A stretch of 5,086 bases of DNA, from the NCBI GenBank assembly GCA_007116915.1, contig SKHQ01000080.1, positions 1-5,086 of the forward strand, written 5' to 3'. The position numbers were made by a program, and so were the translations under genes. This document shows, piece by piece, positions 1 through 5,086 of this stretch. The stretch comes from Candidatus Methanomethylophilaceae archaeon (GTDB taxonomy: Archaea; Thermoplasmatota; Thermoplasmata; Methanomassiliicoccales; Methanomethylophilaceae). Numbering within the stretch: position 1 is the stretch's first letter; every line of letters begins with the position of its first letter. The notes beneath the pieces were generated by a model. It made no database searches. It was not told the DNA's origin and saw only the letters and a program-made list of their open reading frames with translations.

Positions 1-25
1 CCTATTGGTTTACGGAGGCAGCTGA
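1..25 (+). CDS. 3' end of upstream gene, possibly arlF (partial)
   Basis: A reading frame open from the left edge (codons from base 2) ends at TGA 23-25 and reads LLVYGGS-stop. Its stop overlaps the ATG of the next gene by one base (TGATG), the same junction type seen between arlG and arlH, so it is very probably a real gene of the same operon. In euryarchaeal archaellum clusters the gene before arlG is normally arlF, a paralogous membrane-anchored beta-sandwich protein of the stator. Only seven residues are visible, which is too few to identify it by sequence; the arlF call rests on gene order alone. Confidence 0.5.
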
Positions 26-465
26 TGGGGGCATCAGTGTCGGCGAGCCATGTGATATTCATGGTTGCGGCGATCATAGCAGCCACCGCTGTGGGCGCAG
101 CGATGATAGGCATAGCATTCTCCCTGGCCGAGGACCTTTCCGATAATTCAGATAAGCTATCGGACACCATGGGAACAGACATTAAGATAGTGAACGACCC
201 TGCTAATTTGGTTGTTTCAAACGGTTATCTATCGATATACGTGCTCAATACCGGGGATCTTCCTCTGAATAACGAACATTGGATAGTGTTGATAAACGGT
301 AGATTGGTGAATTTGGCGGCCATCATCCCTCAGTGGGGGCCAACTCACTTTCATGGGGATATCGTGGAATTGAGGGTGTACTTCGAACTTGACCCTGGAG
401 ACCATACTGTCATGGTCCGTTACGGTGACATGGCGCAGGACAGCATGAGGTTCAGGGTGGTTTGA
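25..465 (+). CDS. arlG: Archaellum stator protein ArlG (FlaG)
   Basis: A 146-residue protein with one N-terminal membrane segment (about residues 9-33, rich in Ala, Ile, Val and Gly), then a Ser/Asp-rich stalk, the motif TDIKIVNDP (51-59) and a beta-strand-rich domain to the C-terminus (for example YLSIYVLNTGDLPL). This architecture and the T-D-I-x-I-x-NDP motif are typical of the ArlG family. In characterised archaea ArlG works with ArlF outside the cytoplasmic membrane, linking the rotating archaellum to the S-layer as a stator; that role is family knowledge. The N-terminus resembles a type IV pilin-like helix but has no obvious class III signal peptide. The start is the ATG at 25, which has a GGAGG Shine-Dalgarno at 14-18 and overlaps the previous stop by one base. 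The stop TGA overlaps the arlH ATG by one base. ArlF is the main alternative, but the NDP motif and the position directly before arlH favour ArlG. Confidence 0.85.
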   Translation: MGASVSASHVIFMVAAIIAATAVGAAMIGIAFSLAEDLSDNSDKLSDTMGTDIKIVNDPANLVVSNGYLSIYVLNTGDLPLNNEHWIVLINGRLVNLAAIIPQWGPTHFHGDIVELRVYFELDPGDHTVMVRYGDMAQDSMRFRVV

Positions 466-1178
466 TGGATAGTACCAAAGAGGTTCACAAAAGCGAACTA
501 ATGGTCGTCCATCTACCAAGGGACGAGTTCGCCAAGAAGATAGGTCTGGGAGTCCCGAAGTCATCCACCATGCTCATCGAAGGCGAAGAAGGCTCGGGCC
601 GGAGCGTTGTATCGCAGAGGTTGGCCTACGGTCTTCTCGAGAACGGCTACAGCGTAACCTACATATCCACTGAGCTGACCTTCAAGGACTTCCTCGACCA
701 GATGTACTCCATGAAGTACAATATCGGCCCTCATCTAATCAATACATCGCTCAAGTTCATGCCCGTGCTGCCCATAATAGGTGACACGATGCCCAAGGAA
801 GGATACCTTCAGACGCTGATCGAGCATCAAAACCTCTATTCCACCGATGTGACGATAATCGATTGCTTCGGTGAGATGCTCCACTCCAGCAACGGAGACG
901 GTGACATGGACCGTTTCTTGGAACATATGAAGAAGATGGTCCATGGCGGAAAGGTCATAATCATGACCGTGCTCAAGAATCAGCCCGGTATAGAACGTCT
1001 GCGCCAGACCTGCGATGTTTACTTTGAACTTGAATTGAAGAGTTCATCCTACGGTATCAGACACATAATCAAGGTACGTCGCTACCTCAAAGCTCGTGGC
1101 AAGGTAGACAAGATGGTGGAGTTCCGTGTCGAACCCGATGTCGGCCTGATAATCGAGATAACGGAGGTGTCGGGATGA
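465..1178 (+). CDS. arlH: Archaellum motor ATP-binding protein ArlH (FlaH), Walker A Lys replaced by Arg
   Basis: A 237-residue RecA/KaiC-like protein of normal family length. ArlH forms a ring beneath the ArlI hexamer, and its nucleotide-bound state is thought to control the motor and link to ArlC/D/E; this is family knowledge. Visible motifs are the Walker A loop GEEGSGRS (40-47), the following SQRLAYGLLENGYSVTYIST stretch strongly typical of ArlH, a glutamate in STE (68-70), and a Walker B-like strand DVTIID (128-133) followed by CFGE. The Walker A lysine is replaced by Arg46 (codon CGG at 600-602), which is unusual. ATG 465 is preferred over the in-frame TTG at 462: it overlaps the arlG stop (TGATG) and has a GGTGG Shine-Dalgarno-like motif at 456-460. 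The stop overlaps the arlI start by four bases (ATGA). The identification is firm from sequence and context; whether this protein hydrolyses or only binds ATP cannot be told. Confidence 0.93.
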   Translation: MDSTKEVHKSELMVVHLPRDEFAKKIGLGVPKSSTMLIEGEEGSGRSVVSQRLAYGLLENGYSVTYISTELTFKDFLDQMYSMKYNIGPHLINTSLKFMPVLPIIGDTMPKEGYLQTLIEHQNLYSTDVTIIDCFGEMLHSSNGDGDMDRFLEHMKKMVHGGKVIIMTVLKNQPGIERLRQTCDVYFELELKSSSYGIRHIIKVRRYLKARGKVDKMVEFRVEPDVGLIIEITEVSG

Positions 1179-2824
1179 AGAAGAGCATCTTCGCCGTCGC
1201 TGATGAAAGTCCGCTGCTCAAATCCTATCTGGATAATATGCCTGTAGGTTTGGGCCCTCCGCCTATGTACCATGAGTCGCTCAGCGTCAAGGATCTGAAT
1301 GATATACGCAAAGAGGCTCTGAACGACCCCGCTGCCGCCAACATCATATATTCCGTTGGCGACGATCTTGGCGATGCCTACATCCACGTCTGCCCCGTTC
1401 TCAACCGCTACATATCAGTCGAATGGCCGATGGAGGATTACAAGAAAGTCATCTTGGATAAGATACGCTCAGCCATGCTAATCCGAGCCGCCAAGGAGAA
1501 GGCCATCAAGACCGATGATGAACGCAAGGAGCTCATAGAGAACCTATTTAATGATGTCATCAGGACCAAGGACATAAGTTTCGTGGACCGGGTGCGGAAA
1601 TCTCACACGATCCCTGTTCCCGAGGAGGATCGCGCGCTTTACCGTTATTTCATCCACCGTGACATCAACGGCTACGGGCCGATAAACACCATAATGCGCG
1701 ACCCTTACATCGAGGATGTGCATGCCATAGGCATTGAGAACATCCATCTAATCCACAAGGCCGTCCAGTACGGTCTGGAGAGTAACATTAAATTCCAAGA
1801 TGATGCCCATCTCAATAGTTTCTTAATCGCTCTCAGCGAACGCATAGGCAGGCCGGTCACGCCCACCAGACCGATAGTTGACGGCGCCATGCCCGACGGT
1901 TCGCGTATCAACATCGTCTATTCCGAGGACATCAGCCGCAAAGGCTCATCCTTCACCATACGTAAGTTCGCCGCCGAACCCATATCCTGCATACAGCTTG
2001 TCAAGTGGGGTACGATGAGTGCCAAGATGGCTGCCTACATATGGCTCTGCCTGGAGAACAAGATGAACATGATATTCTCCGGCGAGACCGCATCCGGCAA
2101 GACCACCTCGCTGAACGCCATCCTATCCCTCATAGACCATCGCAACAAGATATTCTCCGCTGAGGACACCCCGGAGGTGAAGCCTCCGCACGCCACATGG
2201 CAGCGTCTTGTGAGTCGTGAATCGGGACCGAAGGAATATCAGGTCACGATGTTCGACCTTATGCGCGCCGCACTCCGCTCCCGTCCCGACTATCTCATCA
2301 TCGGTGAGATAAGAGGTGAGGAGGGAAGAGTGGCGTTCCAGGCCATGCAGACCGGGATACCGGTACTATCCACGTTCCATGCCGCCAACGCCACCAAGTT
2401 CATCCAGCGTTTCACCGGTGATCCGATAAACGTGCCCATGACCTTCATCGACAACGTCAACGTCCTGATGTTCCAGTCGGCGGTGAACGTTGACGGTAAG
2501 ATACTCCGTCGTGTCACAAGCGTGGAAGAGTTCGTGGGCTATTCCAAAGAGGAGGGCGGTGTTCTCACAAAGAACGTGTTCAAGTGGGATCCCATCTCGG
2601 ACACTCATCAGTTCCGCGGTTTCCAAAACTCCTACATACTGGAGGAGAAGGTCGCCGCTGAGCATGGATTCCTGGACAAGCGTAAGATTTATGAAGAGCT
2701 GGATAAGAGGGAGGCCATAATCAAGAAGATGGTCGATAACGATATAACCGAATATGTGGCGGTCAATTCTGCATTGGTCAGTTATTTCGAGGGAGGCGTG
2801 GAGAACCTACCGTTCTTCATCTAG
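1175..2824 (+). CDS. arlI: Archaellum motor ATPase ArlI (FlaI)
   Basis: A 549-residue type II/IV secretion superfamily ATPase, in the normal size range for ArlI. It forms a hexamer at the cytoplasmic face under ArlJ and powers both assembly and rotation of the archaellum (family knowledge). The N-terminal domain (about 1-275) has the family segment GYGPINTIMRDPYIEDVHAIG (start 166) and an arginine-containing loop GSRINIVYSEDISRKGSSFT (242-261). The C-terminal ATPase core has an intact Walker A GETASGKT (303-310), an Asp-box SAEDTPEVKPPH (328-339), a Walker B LIIGEIRGEE (374-383) with Glu378 as the likely catalytic residue, and a His-box STFHAANATKF (399-409). All ATPase motifs look functional, unlike the altered Walker A of ArlH. 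The start ATG 1175 overlaps the arlH stop and has a strong Shine-Dalgarno GGAGGTG at 1163-1169. A type IV pilus or secretion ATPase would be the alternative, but the adjacent arlH and arlG settle it as ArlI. Confidence 0.95.
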   Translation: MKKSIFAVADESPLLKSYLDNMPVGLGPPPMYHESLSVKDLNDIRKEALNDPAAANIIYSVGDDLGDAYIHVCPVLNRYISVEWPMEDYKKVILDKIRSAMLIRAAKEKAIKTDDERKELIENLFNDVIRTKDISFVDRVRKSHTIPVPEEDRALYRYFIHRDINGYGPINTIMRDPYIEDVHAIGIENIHLIHKAVQYGLESNIKFQDDAHLNSFLIALSERIGRPVTPTRPIVDGAMPDGSRINIVYSEDISRKGSSFTIRKFAAEPISCIQLVKWGTMSAKMAAYIWLCLENKMNMIFSGETASGKTTSLNAILSLIDHRNKIFSAEDTPEVKPPHATWQRLVSRESGPKEYQVTMFDLMRAALRSRPDYLIIGEIRGEEGRVAFQAMQTGIPVLSTFHAANATKFIQRFTGDPINVPMTFIDNVNVLMFQSAVNVDGKILRRVTSVEEFVGYSKEEGGVLTKNVFKWDPISDTHQFRGFQNSYILEEKVAAEHGFLDKRKIYEELDKREAIIKKMVDNDITEYVAVNSALVSYFEGGVENLPFFI

Positions 2825-2830
2825 GTGATC
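2823..2830 (+). promoter_or_regulatory. Shine-Dalgarno that decides the arlJ start
   Basis: AGGTGATC is fully complementary to the conserved 3' end of archaeal 16S rRNA. Its first two bases are the end of the arlI stop codon TAG (2822-2824). It contains the in-frame GTG at 2825, so that GTG is better read as part of the ribosome site than as a start codon. Measured from the end of the GGTG core (2827), ATG 2834 lies 6 bases away and ATG 2837 lies 9. The other junctions in this window give about 4 to 8 bases, which favours 2834. Confidence 0.75.
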
Positions 2831-2833
2831 TTT

Positions 2834-4507
2834 ATGATGGAGGGTACCTACGAGACCATAAAAAACGAACCAGGGAAGTATCTGGTTTATGTGGTGGCAC
2901 TCACCATGGTCATAGGAACAGTGGTCCCGACCATCATATTATACAGCATTGAACTCGGCCCACCGGGTCTTGAACTCTATCTGATACTCTTATCGCCTGG
3001 CCTGTTGGTTTTCCTGATTTCAATAATCCCATTTCTGCAAGTTGGGATGGAACGGAAGCGTGTCAACCAGACCATGCCCCTCTTCGTGACGCATATGGCT
3101 TCGATGGTAACATCCGGTCTTCCCTTGGAGAAGGTGTTCGGGTTTGTGGCGGATATGCGTGACTATGGCATCATTGCCGAGGACTGCGCCGAGATACGCA
3201 ATCTTATCGTAAACTACGGCATGACCGTTTCCGAGGCAGCGAGGTTCCGTGCTGATAACATCCGCAATGACATGGAACATGATTTCTTCATCCGTTTGGC
3301 ACATGCCATAGACGTCGGTGACGAGATGAGCAACTTCTTCAACTATGAGCAGGAGATCATCATGGATGAGTTCCTAATCAACGGCGAGGCCACGTTGAAG
3401 AACATGGAGTTCGTCAAGGAGATATACGTGGCTCTGATGGTTGCCATGGTATTCCTGGTTGTGTTCGTGGCCATAATCCCCCTGGTAGGCGGCGGAGTCA
3501 ATGAGATGATGCTGCTGGGTATAACGTTCACATTCTTTGTCTTGGAGATCATATTCCTGATGTTGGCGATGTTCGTCATGCACATCGACCGGCTGTGGTA
3601 CCCCTGGTCGGTCAAGATGTCCAAGGGGATGATGACACCCACCGACATGTTGCTTGTCTACTTGATAGCGTTCAATATACTGGCTATAGCATTGCTAGTA
3701 ACCTTCGTTTGGATGGAAGGCCTGGAACTCCGCATAGCCCTACCGTTGGTTAGCAGTCCTCTGCTCATATCCGGAATACTCATATATCGCGAGGAGTCGA
3801 GGATAACAAACCGCGACAACATCTACGGTTCATTCATACGCGCTCTGGGGAGGTCGATGGAGGCCAGTTCCGCATCGCTTCCCGCATCGGTGCGGCAGAT
3901 AAGCATGCACAAGTTCGGATACCTTTCCACGGCAATAGAGAACCTCTCCAAGCGTCTCGACACCACCATAGACCCCGACCTCGCTTGGGATCATTTCATA
4001 GCTGAGACGGAGAGCAACTTCATAGACAAGTTCACCAGGATGTACATCGACACCACCGGCCACGGCTCCAGTCCGGAGAAGACATCCTATTTCATATCGA
4101 AGAACATGAACAAGTTCCTTGCCCTGCGTAAGAAGAGGGATGTGTTCGTTTCCTCAATGACCGGCGTCGCATACGGCACGATGGTCGCTCTGGCAGGTAC
4201 CATGTGGATAATGTATGCCATCATAAAGCACATAGGCCTGGTGCTGGAGACGATGTATGAAGGCGTGGCCTCAGGAACGGCGGGGGCTTTCATGGGAGGT
4301 ATAATTAACCCATCCTACGACCTCGAGGTGCTCTCCTTGGTGGTCTTGGTGATACTGGCGATACACGCCGCCGTTTCATCGATCACACTCAGTACCATGA
4401 AAGGCGGTCATTGGTTCAGCGGTTCATTCCATTTCAGCGGAATGGTCATCGTAGGTATCGCCTGTACCTATGCTGTCGATGCGTTCATAGGGGTGATACT
4501 GGCATGA
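2834..4507 (+). CDS. arlJ: Archaellum platform membrane protein ArlJ (FlaJ)
   Basis: A 557-residue polytopic membrane protein of the type II secretion F (TadC/PilC-like) superfamily. ArlJ is the membrane platform on which the ArlI hexamer acts and from which the archaellum filament is built (family knowledge). From hydrophobicity I see about nine membrane segments: near residues 16-38, 46-70, 198-219, 227-250, 272-293, 300-318, 443-464, 499-519 and 535-556. Two long soluble, charged, helical regions (about 71-196 and 319-441) correspond to the two duplicated cytoplasmic T2SSF domains, with the family-like segment PLFVTHMASMVTSGLPLEKV at 82-101. The start is set at ATG 2834; ATG 2837 is possible, and an upstream GTG at 2825 is rejected because it sits inside the Shine-Dalgarno. 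It follows arlI by nine bases, and its stop TGA overlaps the next gene's ATG by four bases (ATGA). Length and topology are normal, with no sign of disruption. Confidence 0.93.
   Translation: MMEGTYETIKNEPGKYLVYVVALTMVIGTVVPTIILYSIELGPPGLELYLILLSPGLLVFLISIIPFLQVGMERKRVNQTMPLFVTHMASMVTSGLPLEKVFGFVADMRDYGIIAEDCAEIRNLIVNYGMTVSEAARFRADNIRNDMEHDFFIRLAHAIDVGDEMSNFFNYEQEIIMDEFLINGEATLKNMEFVKEIYVALMVAMVFLVVFVAIIPLVGGGVNEMMLLGITFTFFVLEIIFLMLAMFVMHIDRLWYPWSVKMSKGMMTPTDMLLVYLIAFNILAIALLVTFVWMEGLELRIALPLVSSPLLISGILIYREESRITNRDNIYGSFIRALGRSMEASSASLPASVRQISMHKFGYLSTAIENLSKRLDTTIDPDLAWDHFIAETESNFIDKFTRMYIDTTGHGSSPEKTSYFISKNMNKFLALRKKRDVFVSSMTGVAYGTMVALAGTMWIMYAIIKHIGLVLETMYEGVASGTAGAFMGGIINPSYDLEVLSLVVLVILAIHAAVSSITLSTMKGGHWFSGSFHFSGMVIVGIACTYAVDAFIGVILA
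4492..4497 (+). promoter_or_regulatory. Shine-Dalgarno for the gene after arlJ
   Basis: GGTGAT lies inside the end of arlJ and matches the archaeal anti-Shine-Dalgarno. It is six bases before ATG 4504, which itself overlaps the arlJ stop (ATGA). This supports 4504 as the start and implies that translation of this gene is coupled to arlJ. Confidence 0.7.
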
Positions 4508-4626
4508 AATCCTCCAGAGACGTTTTGGGTGGACGAAGGTCGGGGACACTGGCCATCCAGGTAGTCTGCATAGTGTTGGTCCTGGCCCTGTTGATGGTCA
4601 TGATACCTCCCATGCCCGTCGATGCC
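4504..4626 (+). other. Signal peptide coding region of the secreted protein
   Basis: This encodes residues 1-41: about 13 polar residues with four arginines and one lysine, a roughly 22-residue hydrophobic stretch (TLAIQVVCIVLVLALLMVMI and following), then PPMPVDA before GDE. The small residue Ala41, with the -3 position taken by Val39, fits signal peptidase I. There is no lipobox, and no pilin-type motif is evident. It could act instead as an N-terminal membrane anchor if uncleaved. Confidence 0.65.
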
Positions 4627-5086
4627 GGCGATGAGCGCATCACGGTCATAATAGACCGCAGTTATGGCATCCCCACGGTCGGCAGCGACCCCCTCGAGGT
4701 AACCGTTGACGGACTGAACCAGAGGATGATGGACGATGTGCCCTACAATCTTCCCGTGGAGGAGCTTGAGATATCCTTGGAGGATGGAGAGGTCAGGGAC
4801 CTGCGCATCGATTATCTAATCTCCCCTGTGAATGCGATGGGCATTGTGGACCTGCCGATGCAGACCGTGAGCTCCGTCCTCGGACAGGGTCCGGCTGGCA
4901 GCGGGGATTCCCGGACTTCCCACGTGAACAACAACGGCCTCTACGACCGACGCGGAGAGAATGTCCTCCTCCTCTCACTATCGCCCCTGTCCTTCGACCC
5001 AGCGACGAAGGAGATGTGGTATGTGGCCGAGATCACCGTCATAATCACTTATGCGGTTGAAGAGGTGGAGACAGACCCCCAGCCCC
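4504..5086 (+). CDS. Secreted protein with C25 (gingipain-type) propeptide-like N-terminus, partial
   Basis: The frame is open from ATG 4504 to the right edge: 194 codons without a stop, so the C-terminus is missing. The N-terminus is a clear Sec-type signal peptide: a basic region (RDVLGGRRSG), a hydrophobic core at about 15-36 and a likely cleavage after PVDA (residue 41). After this comes a beta-rich region. NLPVEELEISLEDGEVRDLR (82-101) resembles the 'P-x-LPV-x-x-hydrophobic strand-x-LEDG-x-V' block of C25 peptidase propeptides. LSPLSFDPATKEMWYVAEIT (159-178), then VIITY, resembles the 'L-x-V-x-P-hydrophobic-x-FDPATGEL...V-x-Y' block that ends such propeptides. Between them lies a flexible Gly/Ser/Asn-rich stretch (about 127-145). 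In that family a caspase-like Cys/His protease domain follows; it would lie beyond the window, so protease activity is inferred and not seen. The call is from remembered family patterns without a search. Alternatives are another secreted or S-layer-associated protein with a similar beta domain. The gene overlaps the arlJ stop by four bases and has its own Shine-Dalgarno, so it appears to be the distal gene of the archaellum operon. Local GC is somewhat higher than in the arl genes, notably at 4860-4980. Confidence 0.6.
   Translation, partial: MKSSRDVLGGRRSGTLAIQVVCIVLVLALLMVMIPPMPVDAGDERITVIIDRSYGIPTVGSDPLEVTVDGLNQRMMDDVPYNLPVEELEISLEDGEVRDLRIDYLISPVNAMGIVDLPMQTVSSVLGQGPAGSGDSRTSHVNNNGLYDRRGENVLLLSLSPLSFDPATKEMWYVAEITVIITYAVEEVETDPQP

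Noticed and set aside
462..464. TTG as an alternative arlH start
   Set aside because: ATG at 465 is one codon downstream, forms the TGATG overlap with arlG and is the stronger start codon.
229..564. Minus-strand frame of 111 codons across the arlG-arlH junction
   Set aside because: It lies fully opposite two well-supported genes, spans their junction, and its translation has no recognisable domain.
1082..1387. Minus-strand frame of 101 codons opposite the end of arlH and start of arlI
   Set aside because: It is a shadow of the coding strand with no family resemblance, and it covers a gene junction that already carries a Shine-Dalgarno for arlI.
2366..2720. Overlapping frames on both strands within arlI (2366-2665 minus, 2490-2720 plus)
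   Set aside because: Both lie inside the confirmed arlI gene and have no recognisable motif.
1175..2824. Type IV pilus or type II secretion ATPase in place of ArlI
   Set aside because: The neighbouring arlG and arlH are specific to the archaellum, and pilus systems lack ArlH.
3343..3648. Minus-strand frame of 101 codons opposite arlJ
   Set aside because: It lies opposite the membrane segments of arlJ; the composition reflects their complement and not an independent protein.
4793..4978. Minus-strand frame of 61 codons, Arg/Gly/Ser-rich
   Set aside because: The composition is what the antisense of a GC-richer coding stretch gives, and the plus strand here has a continuous, convincing secreted-protein frame.
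1..5086. Search by eye for CRISPR arrays, tRNAs, insertion sequences, direct repeats and terminators
   Set aside because: I saw none. Coding sequence fills the window almost completely, leaving no room for intergenic elements beyond a few bases.

Overview
The window is a tightly packed, single-strand (+) stretch of an archaeal archaellum (archaeal flagellum) operon. In order it holds the last codons of an upstream gene (probably arlF), then arlG, arlH, arlI and arlJ (older names flaG, flaH, flaI, flaJ). A further gene runs off the right edge; it encodes a secreted protein whose visible part resembles the propeptide of gingipain-type (C25) cysteine peptidases. No gap between genes is larger than about 10 bases. 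I see no tRNA, rRNA, mobile element, CRISPR array, promoter or terminator inside the window.

The organism is an archaeon. The evidence is the archaellum-specific pair ArlH + ArlI, the ArlG-type stator protein, and Shine-Dalgarno motifs (GGAGG, GGTGATC) matching the 3' end of archaeal 16S rRNA. The gene order G-H-I-J is the euryarchaeal one. Frequent ATA isoleucine codons, moderate GC and a large secreted C25-like protein next door would fit Thermoplasmatota, but that assignment is inference and not secure.

Layout: 1-25 is the tail of the preceding reading frame; 25-465 is arlG (membrane-anchored beta-sandwich stator subunit); 465-1178 is arlH (RecA/KaiC-like nucleotide-binding switch protein); 1175-2824 is arlI (hexameric motor/assembly ATPase); 2834-4507 is arlJ (polytopic platform protein); 4504 to the end is the secreted protein. 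Four of the five gene junctions overlap by 1 or 4 bases (TGATG or ATGA). The fifth, arlI-arlJ, has its Shine-Dalgarno overlapping the last two bases of the arlI stop. The whole block is therefore likely one transcript with translational coupling.

Together ArlI, ArlJ and ArlH form the cytoplasmic/membrane motor that assembles and rotates the archaellum, while ArlG (with ArlF) anchors it outside the membrane. Two points stand out. The ArlH Walker A motif has arginine in place of the usual lysine, while ArlI keeps a perfect Walker A. And a secreted protease-like gene is translationally coupled to arlJ, a partner that is not part of the known core machinery. The archaellins, the arlC/D/E genes and most of arlF lie outside the window, so they cannot be judged.
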